Shown here: one piece after another, positions 9,768 to 18,910 of the stretch
How positions within the stretch are numbered: position 1 is the stretch's first letter
Layout: each line of letters starts with the position of its first letter
Origin: Pelagimonas sp.
GTDB taxonomy: Bacteria > Pseudomonadota > Alphaproteobacteria > Rhodobacterales > Rhodobacteraceae
Direction of reading: 5' to 3'
Length of the DNA: 64,000 bases
NCBI GenBank assembly: GCA_025210345.1
Contig: JAOARX010000020.1
Span: 33,867 to 97,866 of the forward strand
The notes under the pieces: generated by a model
What the model saw: only the letters and a program-made list of their open reading frames with translations
Told to the model about the DNA's origin: nothing
The model's database searches: none
Program-made: the position numbers and the translations under genes

Positions 9768-10568
9768 ATGACACAAACACTCCGCCAACTTGAAATTCTC
9801 AATATTGCTGAGCGCGACGGGAAAGTGACGGTCGACGCGCTGGCGCAATATTTTGACGTGACGCTGCAAACCATTCGTCGCGATCTGACCGAACTGGCGG
9901 AAACCGGCAAATTGATGCGTGTGCATGGGGGGGCCGTGCTTCCGTCCGGCTCCCGGAATATTGCCTATGACGAACGACGGGTGTTGAACCGCGATGCCAA
10001 GGCAGAGATTGCCAAACACTGCGCCGCGGCGGTGCCCCATGGCGCATGTATTTTCCTCAACATCGGCACCACGACCGAAGCCATCGCGCGTGAGTTGCTG
10101 CATCACAAAGGGTTGTTGGTGGTGACCAACAACATGAATGTGGCGCAGATCATGGCCAGCAATGCCTCAAGTGATGTGATCGTCACCGGGGGCATTCTAC
10201 GGGCCAGCGACGGGGGGCTGATCGGCGCGCTGACCATCGAAAGCATCCGCCAATTCAAGCTGGATCTGGCGATCATGGGGTGCTCGGCGATTGATGAAGA
10301 CGGCGATATCCTTGATTACGATTCCCTTGAGGTCGGCGTCAGCCGCGCGATCCTGACACAATCCAGACGGGCCTTTCTGGTTGCGGATCATTCCAAACTG
10401 AACCGTGCGGCCCCTATCCGCGTTGGGAACCTTGCTGATTTTGACCAGGTTTTTACCGATCGGGACTTTCCGTCCGACATGGCCCGCAAATGTGATCTGT
10501 GGAATACGCCTATCTTCGTGACGGGGGCGGCCCCAGATGCAAAAGAGGCCCCCGAAGAGGCCCCTTAA
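9768..10568 (+). CDS. glpR: DeoR-family repressor of glycerol-3-phosphate metabolism
   Basis: The 266-residue protein has a DeoR-type winged helix at residues 1-55 (LRQLEILNIAERDGKVTVDA, then LQTIRRDL), a hinge segment MRVHGGAVLP, and a C-terminal sugar-phosphate sensor domain with GTTTEAIARELL and VADHSKLNR. ATG 9768 is chosen because it opens the HTH at the standard position; a GTG 30 bases earlier is possible. Divergence from glpD identifies it as GlpR, expected to release DNA on binding glycerol 3-phosphate. It ends 17 bases before the convergent flagellin stop. Confidence 0.9.
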   Translation: MTQTLRQLEILNIAERDGKVTVDALAQYFDVTLQTIRRDLTELAETGKLMRVHGGAVLPSGSRNIAYDERRVLNRDAKAEIAKHCAAAVPHGACIFLNIGTTTEAIARELLHHKGLLVVTNNMNVAQIMASNASSDVIVTGGILRASDGGLIGALTIESIRQFKLDLAIMGCSAIDEDGDILDYDSLEVGVSRAILTQSRRAFLVADHSKLNRAAPIRVGNLADFDQVFTDRDFPSDMARKCDLWNTPIFVTGAAPDAKEAPEEAP

Positions 10569-10585
10569 TCTGATCTTAGCCTGTC

Positions 10586-11884
10586 TTAACGGAAGAGCGA
10601 CAACAGGCTGGACGGGGCCCGGTTGGCGATCGACAGCGCCTGGGTGGCCAGCTGTTGCTGCACCTGAAGCGCCTGCAGCCGCGCCGAGGTTTCTTCCATA
10701 TCCGCATCCACAAGCGAGCCAATGCCCGATTGCAGCGCCGACGTCATGGTTGAAACAAAGTCCTTCTGGGTTTCCAGACGACCTTCGACCGAACCAAACG
10801 AGGCAGAGGCATTCACCGCAATCTCAAGCAGGCCGTCAATTTCGGCAAGCGCGGATTCCGCACCGGATTGGGTGGACACATCCAGGTTGGCCAGGTCTTC
10901 CAGACCGCCACCCGCTTGGCTGCCCGCATCTGCATCCAGACGGTTCAGGTTCACAACTATCGCATCCCCCGCCGAGGTCACAGACGACGACACATTCAGG
11001 TTGCTGCCCGAGGCCGCAATCGCAAGATCCGAAGACTCGAGATTGTTTTCAGAGGCATAGCTGTCCCATTTGCTTGCCAGCGCGCTGGCCACATCCGCCG
11101 CTGTATCCCCTTCGCGGGCGATGTAGGACAAATCGCTGGCCGCCATTTCCCCCTGGGTCTGGTTGGCGCCGGCCGTGGTGCGGAAATCCGCCTGGGTAAA
11201 GTTCGAATCATCCGCGTCCGTACCGTAGACGCTCAGGGAAAACACCGCGCCGGCTTCGATCGTCACCGACGAAACGTCAATCGACCCGGTCTGGGTTGCG
11301 TTCAATGTCGCCGCCGCTGCACCGGCAGAAAAAGTGCCGCCCGATGACGCGATTGTCGCGGCCTCTTGTCCGAGGTCCTGTTTGCGCACGGTGATGTCGG
11401 TTGAGCTGACACCGTTTTCACCACGATCCATCGATGCCAGCACGTCAATGCTGCCTGACCCTTCGGTGGTGGACTTGTTGCTGAGGAGGTTTGCACCGTT
11501 AAAGTTGGCAGCCCCAACCACGGCGGAAATCTGTTCGCTCAGCGCTTCGATATCGGTTTGGATCTTGGCCCGGTCAACGTTTTCGCCCTGCGCCGAAACG
11601 ACCTTGCCTTTGATTTCTGTCAGAAGATCCGCAACAGTTTCAGAGGCTTGACGAGCAACAGAGACCGTCGCCTGACCCAGGCTAAGCGAGTCAGACAGGC
11701 TTTTGAAGCCCGCGACATCCGCTTCCATGACCTTGGAAATGGCCCAGACGGCCGCGTTGTCTTTTGAGCTGGACACAGCCTTGCCTGTCGAAATCTGCGA
11801 CTGGGTCTCAGACAGGTTGGCGTTGATGGATTTCAGGGTTTGAAGGGCGGTCTGCGCCCCATTGTTCGTAAGGATACTCGACAT
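10586..11884 (-). CDS. Flagellin
   Basis: The 432-residue protein has conserved flagellin ends: MSSILTNNGAQTALQTLKSI at the N-terminus, and ALQVQQQLATQALSIANRAP then LLSLFR at the C-terminus, flanking a variable low-complexity centre rich in Ser, Ala, Asp and Gly. The ATG at 11884 matches the family start; the longer frame adds nine non-conserved residues. It is exported by the flagellar type III system and polymerises into the filament. No other flagellar gene is in the window, so this is an orphan flagellin locus or an extra copy. A TTAA-N7-TTAA site lies about 155 bases upstream. Confidence 0.93.
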   Translation of the reverse strand: MSSILTNNGAQTALQTLKSINANLSETQSQISTGKAVSSSKDNAAVWAISKVMEADVAGFKSLSDSLSLGQATVSVARQASETVADLLTEIKGKVVSAQGENVDRAKIQTDIEALSEQISAVVGAANFNGANLLSNKSTTEGSGSIDVLASMDRGENGVSSTDITVRKQDLGQEAATIASSGGTFSAGAAAATLNATQTGSIDVSSVTIEAGAVFSLSVYGTDADDSNFTQADFRTTAGANQTQGEMAASDLSYIAREGDTAADVASALASKWDSYASENNLESSDLAIAASGSNLNVSSSVTSAGDAIVVNLNRLDADAGSQAGGGLEDLANLDVSTQSGAESALAEIDGLLEIAVNASASFGSVEGRLETQKDFVSTMTSALQSGIGSLVDADMEETSARLQALQVQQQLATQALSIANRAPSSLLSLFR

Positions 11885-12039
11885 TTCTAGCGCCTCTTGA
11901 ATACACACCAAAGCGCTTCTGCGCGTAAAACACCGACCATCGGTGTCACTGCGCCTTCTGACGATTGCAGGTGGTCACCGCGATGGATGATCAGCCTGCG
12001 CCACGATTTCCGTGCTGTGTTGAAAATGCCCTGAGGTCT

Positions 12040-12054
12040 TTAATCAGCGCTTAA
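12040..12054. promoter_or_regulatory. CtrA-type box upstream of flagellin
   Basis: The sequence is exactly TTAA-TCAGCGC-TTAA, the CtrA consensus TTAA-N7-TTAA. CtrA controls motility genes in Rhodobacterales. The site sits about 155 bases upstream of the flagellin start, rather far for a core promoter element. A related motif (AGGTCTTATTAAGGCGC, 12073-12089) resembles the bases around the box (AGGTCTTTAATCAGCGC), making a loose direct repeat. Confidence 0.45.
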
Positions 12055-12115
12055 GACTTTGCGACGCTTGCAAGGTCTTATTAAGGCGCAAATGTGTCAC
12101 GCGGTCCCCGTGACC

Positions 12116-12143
12116 TGCGCGGGCCGATCACCCGGCCCGCGCA
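12116..12143 (-). terminator. Hairpin after RND permease gene
   Basis: An 11-bp perfect inverted repeat (TGCGCGGGCCG / CGGCCCGCGCA, 6-base loop) starts 7 bases after the permease stop codon on the minus strand. There is no T-run. A second 6-bp hairpin (GTCACG/CGTGAC) follows directly at 12096-12114. It probably ends or protects the efflux transcript. Confidence 0.5.
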
Positions 12144-12149
12144 AGAGGT

Positions 12150-15100
12150 TCAGATCTGTGCCACCACCGGGCGGCTGTCGTCCCGGCGATAGAAAATCAT
12201 GTAGAGCACCGGCGCCGCCACCAGCGTCAACACCGATGCAAAGGCCAAGCCCCCCATGATAGTCACCGCCATCGAGGCGAAAAACGCGTCCGTCAGCAGC
12301 GGAACCATACCCAGAATGGTGGTCGCCGCCGCCAGGAACACCGGGCGGATACGCGACACGGAGGCCTTGACGATGGCCTCATCCAGGCGCAGCCCCTCGG
12401 CGCGGACCAGATCGATTTCTTCGACCAGAACAATCCCGTTCTTGATCAACATGCCCGACAGGGACAACAGGCCCAAAAGCGCGGTGAAGGAGAACGGCAA
12501 ACCTGTGCCCAGCAGACCGATCACCACACCGTTGACCGACATCGGCACCAACAGCCAGATCACGATCGGTTGGCGCAGCGCGCCGAACAGCACCACGGAA
12601 ATCAGCACCATGATCAGGAAGGTCACGGGCAAGGTTCCCCCCAGCGCCGCCTGCGCATCGCCAGAGCTTTCGAATTCACCGCCCCATTCCATCTTGTAGC
12701 CGGTGGGCAGGGGAATGGCCTCGATCCCGGCGATGATATCCGCGCGGGCCTCGGTCGCGGTGACATCATCGTTGATGCCCGCCTGAATGGTGATGGTGGA
12801 CACCCGGTCACGCCGTTTGATGATGGTATCCTGCGCCACGGGTTCCCAGCCATCAATCACCTGCTCAAGCGGCAAGAACTGCCCGGCGGTCTGCGAGAAC
12901 ACCACCATCTGCGAGATCGGCAATTGTTCCTGATACCCCGCGCGCACATAGATCGGCACCTGACGCGACCCATCTTTGAGCACCCCGGTGCGAATGCCCT
13001 GCGTGCCGGTCAACAGCGCGGTGGCGATGTTATCGCGGCTCACACCAGCGGTTTGCGCACGATCGGTGGCATAAATCGGCCGTAGAACGATCTCGCGCTC
13101 ATGCCAGTCGGTGCGCAGTTTGCGCAGATGCTGCCCATCGGTTTGCATGACCTGCATGGCCTGTTCGGACAGCGCCCGCAAGACATCGGGATCCCGCCCG
13201 GAAAACCGGACTTCGACCTGTGCACCGCCGCCGGGCCCAAAGACCAGACGCTCGGTGCGGAACATGCCCTCGACAAGGTTTTCGCCCGCGAAGGTCCGCA
13301 GGTCTTCAACCAGCGCCGGGATTTCATCCAGGGTCTCGGTGCGCACCATGGCAAAGGCATAGCTTGGGTCTGCCTGCTCTGGCGCATAGGTCAGGATAAA
13401 GCGCGCTGCCCCCTGGCCGATAAAGGCGGTGGTCGCCACCACCTCTTCGCGCTGCGACAGCCAGGCTTCGAGTTTGGACATTTCGTCCGAGGCCTGACCG
13501 ATGGTCGCCCCCTGCGGCAGCTTGTAGTGCACAAAGAAAATCGGGGTGTTGGAGTTGGGGAAAAACTGCTGTTTGACCTGCCCAAACCCTACGAAACACA
13601 CCACCGTCAACGCCACAAGCCCCATGACGACCAGCCAGCGCAGCCGCAGCGCCAGGCGCAAAGACCAAGCATAGAGGCGAAAGAACGCGCCAGAGTAGGC
13701 ATCGAATTCATCATCCGTATCATCGCCGGTCTTGAAGAAGTAATGCGCCAAAAGCGGTGTCACGGTCATCGCCAGGATCCAGCTAAGCATCAGCGAAATG
13801 CCGATACAGGCGAACAGCGAGAACAGGAATTCCCCGGTCGCATCCGGTGACAAACCGATCCCTGCAAAGGCCATGATGCCAATCACAGTCGCACCCAACA
13901 GGGGAAATTGTGTTTTGTCACCAATGTCATAGGCGGCCTGTCGCGATGTTCGGCCATGCACCATGGCGATTTGCATGCCCTCGGCCACAACAATGGCGTT
14001 ATCCACCAACATGCCCATGGCGATGATCATCGCCCCCAGCGAAATCCGCTCCATCTCGATTGAGAAGATCGCCATGAAGAACACGGTGCCCACCACCGTC
14101 AGCAACAGGGTTGCCCCCACCACGATCGCCGCGCGCCAGCCCATGAAGACCGCCAGAACCACCACCACGATGGCCACGGACATCGCCAGATTGACCAGGA
14201 AATCATTCGAGGCCGTATCAACGACCCGGTGCTGTTCGTAAATCGGAGAAATCTCGACACCGACCGGCAGGTCTGCCTTAAGTTCGTTCAGACGGCTTTC
14301 CACCATCATCCCGACTTCGACGATATTCCGATCATTCAGACCCGCAACGCCAAGGGTAAAGGCCTCAACCCCATCGTGGCGAATAATCTGTCCGGGGTGG
14401 TCCACGCGCCCCCGAGTCAGGCTTGCCACATCTTCCAGCTTGATCACACCGCCGGGTGTACCGATCGACAGGTTGCTGATTTCTTCAACGCTGCCAGACC
14501 CATCGGCGATTTGCAGGCGCTGCCCCTCGCCCTGGTTGTCCACCTGCCCCGAAGGCGCCGTGGTGTCCGCACCCTGAATGGCCTGCTGCAACAGGCCGGG
14601 ATTGAGGCCAAGGTTATACATGACCGGCAAGGTCACATCGATAAACAGCGCCTCTTCGGGCAGACCCGAAACATCCACATTGGCGACGCCGTCCACCACC
14701 AGCAATTCACGCCGCAGAAAGGTCGCGATGTCATGGATCTCGGCATCGGTATAGCCGGACGCGGTCACCGCATAATAGACCCCGAACACATCCCCAAAGT
14801 TGTCGTTCACCATCGGGGTTTGAACCCCACTGTTCAGATCCCGCGCCGCATCAGTCACCCGATTGCGCAGGTCCGCCCAGACCTCGGGCAGATCATCGGC
14901 ACGGTAGGTGTCCTTGATAGTGACATTGATGGTCGAAACGCCGGGGCGGTTGGTTGAACGGATCTCTTTGAGTTCGCTCATCTGCTGGAGCGCGGTTTCC
15001 AGCGGTTCGGACACTTCGCGCGCCACCTGCGCCGCGTCGGCGCCGGGGTATTGGGTGATGACGACGGCTTCTTTGATGGAAAAAGCCGGGTCTTCCAGCC

Positions 15101-15206
15101 GACCGACCGCGTTAAAGCCCCACCAGCCACCCAACAGGCAGCCCAGCATGACAAGCCACGTCAGCAGCGCATTATTGATCGCCCCACGGGCCAAGGACAG
15201 TTTCAT
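12150..15206 (-). CDS. RND efflux pump permease (AcrB family)
   Basis: The 1018-residue size and layout fit the HAE1/AcrB superfamily: two large periplasmic loops and 12 expected membrane helices. The proton-relay TM4 segment reads IIAMGMLVDNAIVVAEGM with the key Asp. It exports hydrophobic compounds using proton-motive force, working with the adaptor encoded 3 bases upstream and an outer-membrane channel not found here. The N-terminus (ARGAINNALLTWLVMLGCLL) serves as the first helix. The substrate cannot be read from sequence. Confidence 0.93.
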   Translation of the reverse strand: MKLSLARGAINNALLTWLVMLGCLLGGWWGFNAVGRLEDPAFSIKEAVVITQYPGADAAQVAREVSEPLETALQQMSELKEIRSTNRPGVSTINVTIKDTYRADDLPEVWADLRNRVTDAARDLNSGVQTPMVNDNFGDVFGVYYAVTASGYTDAEIHDIATFLRRELLVVDGVANVDVSGLPEEALFIDVTLPVMYNLGLNPGLLQQAIQGADTTAPSGQVDNQGEGQRLQIADGSGSVEEISNLSIGTPGGVIKLEDVASLTRGRVDHPGQIIRHDGVEAFTLGVAGLNDRNIVEVGMMVESRLNELKADLPVGVEISPIYEQHRVVDTASNDFLVNLAMSVAIVVVVLAVFMGWRAAIVVGATLLLTVVGTVFFMAIFSIEMERISLGAMIIAMGMLVDNAIVVAEGMQIAMVHGRTSRQAAYDIGDKTQFPLLGATVIGIMAFAGIGLSPDATGEFLFSLFACIGISLMLSWILAMTVTPLLAHYFFKTGDDTDDEFDAYSGAFFRLYAWSLRLALRLRWLVVMGLVALTVVCFVGFGQVKQQFFPNSNTPIFFVHYKLPQGATIGQASDEMSKLEAWLSQREEVVATTAFIGQGAARFILTYAPEQADPSYAFAMVRTETLDEIPALVEDLRTFAGENLVEGMFRTERLVFGPGGGAQVEVRFSGRDPDVLRALSEQAMQVMQTDGQHLRKLRTDWHEREIVLRPIYATDRAQTAGVSRDNIATALLTGTQGIRTGVLKDGSRQVPIYVRAGYQEQLPISQMVVFSQTAGQFLPLEQVIDGWEPVAQDTIIKRRDRVSTITIQAGINDDVTATEARADIIAGIEAIPLPTGYKMEWGGEFESSGDAQAALGGTLPVTFLIMVLISVVLFGALRQPIVIWLLVPMSVNGVVIGLLGTGLPFSFTALLGLLSLSGMLIKNGIVLVEEIDLVRAEGLRLDEAIVKASVSRIRPVFLAAATTILGMVPLLTDAFFASMAVTIMGGLAFASVLTLVAAPVLYMIFYRRDDSRPVVAQI

Positions 15207-15209
15207 GGA

Positions 15210-16271
15210 TCAGTCTCCGAACCCGCTAAACCGGCGCACTGACGCGCCGTCCGTCAACAGGGATACACCCGCGGCGACCACCTCGCCTGTTTCGGGCAAG
15301 CCTTCGACACGAAACGCGCGGGCGTCATCCATCGGGCTGACGGTGACCGGAACGCTGCGCACCTGCCCGGTTTCCCCATCTGTGCTGTCAAAGACCATGG
15401 CGGAAAAGCTGCCATCCGCATTCACGCGAATCGCCGAACGGGGCAGCAAGACGCCTTTTTCTTCATCAATGATACGAACATGCACCGTCGCAGAGGCCCC
15501 CGGCAGGATCGAGGTGCCTTCGGGCGGCGTCATGGCAAGGGTGAGGCGATATGTCTGGCCAACCTGGCTGGCCTCGGCTTTGAATTCGCGCATTTCCAGC
15601 GGATAGAGCAAATCCGAACCCGGAAAGGTTGCATGGAACTCGGGCAAGCTTTCGCTGTGACGGCTGCTGACCAAGATCTCGGGCACGTCAATGCGGATGC
15701 GCAGCTCTGACAAATCCATCAACCGCGCGACGGCCATTCCGGGCGAAATATTGGTGCCGGGTTCCACGTTCCGGGTGGCGACAAGCGCGTCGAACGGCGC
15801 GTGGATCGTCGCGTCCTCCAGGGCGGCGCGCGCGTCACGCAGCGCGATTTCTGCAAGGTCCGCCTGGGTTTGCGCGGTTTGGGCCTGCGCTTCGGAAACG
15901 GTGCGCGCCGCTTGCAATTTGGCGCTGCGCTCGGCATCGCGGCGGGCCTGCGCAAGGCTGACCTCGGCGCGGGCGAGCGCGCGTTCAAACGGATCCAGAT
16001 CCAGCTCGGCCACCAGGGCACCCGCCGCGATTTCCTGCCCTTCGATCACGGGAATTGTCATCAACTCCCCCCCGGTCTGAAAGGACACATCCACCGCCCG
16101 TTTGGCAGCCACACGCCCAAAGAATTGACGGTTGAACGCCACCTCAGAAGATTCAATCGGGATCAGTTTCACCGGTCGGGGTGCTGCGTCAGGCGCATCG
16201 GTTTGTTGGGCCCAGACTGGATCCAAAAAAGCCGCGATCATGGCGATCACTGCAAGAAGTAGACGTGTCAT
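15210..16271 (-). CDS. RND efflux periplasmic adaptor (membrane fusion protein)
   Basis: The 353-residue protein has a signal peptide (MTRLLLAVIAMIAAF, cleavage near VWA-Q). Then come the barrel-sandwich/lipoyl half (VSFQTGGELMTIPVIEGQEI), an Ala/Arg/Glu-rich alpha-hairpin (about residues 95-150), the second lipoyl half (IHAPFDALVATRNVEPG) and a beta-barrel. This is the HlyD/AcrA layout. It bridges the permease and an outer-membrane channel. It is first in the two-gene operon, so the palindrome at 16289-16304, about 18 bases before its start, is placed to control both genes. Confidence 0.92.
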   Translation of the reverse strand: MTRLLLAVIAMIAAFLDPVWAQQTDAPDAAPRPVKLIPIESSEVAFNRQFFGRVAAKRAVDVSFQTGGELMTIPVIEGQEIAAGALVAELDLDPFERALARAEVSLAQARRDAERSAKLQAARTVSEAQAQTAQTQADLAEIALRDARAALEDATIHAPFDALVATRNVEPGTNISPGMAVARLMDLSELRIRIDVPEILVSSRHSESLPEFHATFPGSDLLYPLEMREFKAEASQVGQTYRLTLAMTPPEGTSILPGASATVHVRIIDEEKGVLLPRSAIRVNADGSFSAMVFDSTDGETGQVRSVPVTVSPMDDARAFRVEGLPETGEVVAAGVSLLTDGASVRRFSGFGD

Positions 16272-16288
16272 ATCAGGCGCCCCTAAGC

Positions 16289-16304
16289 TAAACTAAATAG
16301 TTTA
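16289..16304. promoter_or_regulatory. Palindromic operator-like site for the RND operon
   Basis: A perfect inverted repeat, TAAACTA-AA-TAGTTTA, with 7-bp arms lies 18 bases upstream of the adaptor start in an AT-rich patch. Its size and symmetry fit a dimeric repressor, TetR or MarR type, as is common for RND pumps. No such regulator is encoded beside it. Confidence 0.55.
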
Positions 16305-16310
16305 ATTATG

Positions 16311-16352
16311 ATACCACATTTGGATATGCAAGGCTGCAATCACCTGTGGTAT
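16311..16352. repeat. Long-spaced inverted repeat ATACCACA / TGTGGTAT
   Basis: Eight-base perfect arms (16311-16318 and 16345-16352) are separated by 26 bases. It could be a pair of half-sites for a regulator acting on either divergent operon, or a weak RNA hairpin. No function is assigned. Confidence 0.35.
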
Positions 16353-16608
16353 GCGCCCAAAAGGGTCGCATTTGCGTTAATCGGCCAAATTTGCGCAAAA
16401 GCCCCCCGGCCCTCGCACAAATTTGATCCCTCTCTGCCTGGACTGTTCTCAGGGTGCGGCCCAGTCCCAAGGGCTCAGACCACCTGCAGTTGCCAAGCCG
16501 TGGATCTGGTCGCCCCCGCACCATCCTGTCAGGAAATTAAGAAAGCATTTACCATTGACGCTCTGTTGACGCCCTCGGGGGATATTGCGGAAAAAACGGG
16601 GGTTAGAC

Positions 16609-17064
16609 ATGACACTTTACCAATTTCACACCTGGATGCGAGCGGGCCAAGACCCTGCAATCGACGGAAAACACCTAAATGACTGGATCCTGGTCGAGCG
16701 CGACGGGGACACGCTTCAGATCAGTTCATCAATTGGCCTGTCGGCACAGGCCAAGCCCACTGCGCAAAGCCCGTGCAAATCGACAACCGTCGCGTTGTTT
16801 GCTGCGATTGATCCCGACACCGGGGATGAAGTGTTCGAGCTTTCGGATCAGCACCCCGCCGGGCTTTCGACCCGTGGTCGGTTTCGCGGGACCTCGGGCG
16901 AAGCACGGCTGACCCGGGTCGGATCGGATCTTCAGCTTAAGTTGAATGGGCGTGTCTATGTCTCCGCGCAGCGGCACTCGGAACAAGAAGCCTTTCTTGA
17001 CCTGATGGAAATCGTCGCGATGAACAGCCTGTCCGGGGCGCAAAGCCACTCACGCCTAGGTTGA
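16609..17064 (+). CDS. Hypothetical protein, first gene of the regulator/PAP2/subtilase operon
   Basis: The 151-residue product is not recognised. ATG 16609 is preferred to an upstream TTG (16585) because it opens directly on a well-formed start (MTLYQFHTW). No signal peptide, membrane helix or catalytic motif is visible. The protein is polar with a beta-rich look (SISSSIGLS-like stretches, FELSDQHPAG, RGRFRGTSGEARLTRVGSDL) and is probably cytosolic. It lies 13 bases before the regulator gene and is probably co-transcribed with it. Confidence 0.7.
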   Translation: MTLYQFHTWMRAGQDPAIDGKHLNDWILVERDGDTLQISSSIGLSAQAKPTAQSPCKSTTVALFAAIDPDTGDEVFELSDQHPAGLSTRGRFRGTSGEARLTRVGSDLQLKLNGRVYVSAQRHSEQEAFLDLMEIVAMNSLSGAQSHSRLG

Positions 17065-17077
17065 TCGAGATCTGGAT

Positions 17078-18886
17078 GTGACACAGCAACGGATAAGGCA
17101 GTCGCAGACCCGATCGATTGCCCCCTGCGCGCGGCTCAATCGTCCCGACATCAGCGAACTGCCGGAATTCATTACCCCGCCGAACAGAGAAAATTCTTCA
17201 CATCGGAAAACGTTGCATGCACATGATAGGGCTGTGACGGGGTCAAAACATATCGCGCAGCTCTTTGTGAAGGGGCCGATGCGGTTGGTCGCGCAAGACG
17301 GGACAGACTGCACGCCCAAGGGCAATTTCCGCAAGGCTCTCCTTGCGATTCTTGCGCTGTCGCCGCGTCAAAGCAAGGCGCGCAAGGCGTTGTTGTCCAT
17401 GTTCTGGGGCGAATCAGAGGCCAGCAAGGCCAGCGGGTCGCTGCGCAGCGCACTCAGCACGCTGCGATCGGAACTGGCACCGCTGGGGGCGGATGTGATC
17501 CAGTCGGACACCCAGGCCATCTGGTTAAAACCCGGGGCAATCTGGGTGGATGCGCTGGACGATTGTGACACCGCCACCGCCGAATTGCTTGAGGGGCTGG
17601 ATCTGCCCAACAACGGTGCAGAAGGGTTTGAGGAATGGCTACGCGGGCAGCGCCAGAGCACCGCCCCGGACAACAGCCCGCCCCCCCGCCTCGATCCGAT
17701 GATCGCACTGCCCAAAGCGCCAGAGGCAGACCCCGCACCGATGCTGAGCATCGCCTTGGTGGACCCCCTGATCGGCAGTCTGCCGCATTCGGGCCACCCG
17801 TTTTGTGACAGTTTTATCGCCATGCTCAGCGACGGGCTGGCCGACCTGTGCCAAGCCGAGATCCTTGACTATCGCTGGCACGGTTCAAATGCGATGCAAA
17901 TGGCGACTTCGAGTGGCGCGTCGCATGTTGTGACCCTTGCTGTTCACCCGATTGACGACGGCATCCTGGTCAGCGTCAAGTTGTCCGAGGCCGCGCGCCC
18001 AAGGGTCTTGTGGCAAAGCGCTCTGCCGTTGGGCACCAATGTGCTGACCGATCCGCAAGCGCCCGAAGCCATCGAGGCCATGGCCTATATGCTGGACAAT
18101 CTAGCGCCCATCCTCAGCACGGCCTCTGCCCCCCAAGCAACAACATTCCACCTGTTGTCGCTGTTCTTCCGCCTTGATCCAGACGCGTTGACTGCCGCGG
18201 GCCAGACGCTTGCCAATCCGGGATCGCCGCTTTCGCCAAAGGCCCGCCACGCACTGGTGCTGTATCTGCAGACCCTGCGCATCGGCGAAACCTGGGGGCA
18301 GGATCGCACAGATTATCGCAATGACATGCTGGCCCACACCCGCAGCCTGTTGTCGGATGGGCCGACGGGGGGGGTGCACCTGTCGCTGACCGGATATGCG
18401 CTGCATTACCTGGCGCAAGAGGACCGGCTGGCCTTTGACATGATGTCCCGCGCCACCGAAATTTCACCCACGATTGCAATGGCTTGGGACCATTTGGCGC
18501 TCTATCATTTCCACCGGGGCAAGCTGGCGCGGGCGCGGCAGGCCTCGGGTCAGGCGCTGGCGCTGTCGCGACATTCCCCGTTTCGATATGCCTTTGAAAC
18601 CACGCGCTGCATGATCGCCTTTGCCGAGGGTGACCACCTGACGGCCACGCATTTTGGCCAGTTGGCGCTGGCGCGCATGCCCAGTTTCTCTGCTGCCTTG
18701 CGGTACACCGCGGCCTCATTGGGTTTTTTGAACCGCCACGACGAGGCCGAAGCGCTTAAGCAATCAATATTGAAACGCGACCCCAGCTTTAATGCAAGCC
18801 GGGTGGCCTCGGGTATTTTCCGTACATCGGGACAAGAGATTAACGACACGATTGCGCGGGGACTGGCGCGCATCGGATTGGACTAG
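17078..18886 (+). CDS. Winged-helix / TolB-like / TPR transcriptional regulator (SARP or CadC-like)
   Basis: The 602-residue product has an N-terminal OmpR/SARP-like winged helix at about residues 65-155 (NFRKALLAILALSP, ARKALLSMFWG, ASGSLRSALSTLRSEL). A proline-rich linker follows, then a TolB/FlgO-like nucleotide-fold segment at about 220-345, starting LSIALVDPLIG, and a helical TPR-like region to the C-terminus (AWDHLALYHFHRGKLARARQ). The start is GTG 17078; GTG 17234 (MTGSKHIAQLF) is an alternative beginning closer to the domain. No membrane helix is seen, so it should act in the cytoplasm, sensing an unknown signal through the middle and TPR domains. Its operon partners, PAP2 and subtilase, are likely targets. 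Confidence 0.75.
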   Translation: MTQQRIRQSQTRSIAPCARLNRPDISELPEFITPPNRENSSHRKTLHAHDRAVTGSKHIAQLFVKGPMRLVAQDGTDCTPKGNFRKALLAILALSPRQSKARKALLSMFWGESEASKASGSLRSALSTLRSELAPLGADVIQSDTQAIWLKPGAIWVDALDDCDTATAELLEGLDLPNNGAEGFEEWLRGQRQSTAPDNSPPPRLDPMIALPKAPEADPAPMLSIALVDPLIGSLPHSGHPFCDSFIAMLSDGLADLCQAEILDYRWHGSNAMQMATSSGASHVVTLAVHPIDDGILVSVKLSEAARPRVLWQSALPLGTNVLTDPQAPEAIEAMAYMLDNLAPILSTASAPQATTFHLLSLFFRLDPDALTAAGQTLANPGSPLSPKARHALVLYLQTLRIGETWGQDRTDYRNDMLAHTRSLLSDGPTGGVHLSLTGYALHYLAQEDRLAFDMMSRATEISPTIAMAWDHLALYHFHRGKLARARQASGQALALSRHSPFRYAFETTRCMIAFAEGDHLTATHFGQLALARMPSFSAALRYTAASLGFLNRHDEAEALKQSILKRDPSFNASRVASGIFRTSGQEINDTIARGLARIGLD

Positions 18887-18910
18887 GGCTTTTTGAAAGG
18901 GGGAAACGCG

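Larger units (their letters stand above)
16272..16608. other. Intergenic region between the efflux operon and the 16.6-21.4 kb operon
   Basis: These 337 bases separate two divergent operons and contain no convincing gene. They hold the TAAACTA/TAGTTTA palindrome near the efflux start and a long-spaced inverted repeat (ATACCACA ... TGTGGTAT, 16311-16352). Near the other operon is a CtrA-like near match, TTAA-N7-TTTACCAT (16537-16555), 54 bases before ATG 16609. Confidence 0.6.

Noticed and set aside
12150..16271. Considered as heavy-metal (CzcA) rather than drug-type RND
   Set aside because: The TM4 segment MGMLVDNAIVVAEG and the 1018-residue length fit the AcrB/HAE1-like group better; no metal-binding His-rich adaptor or CzcC is present.
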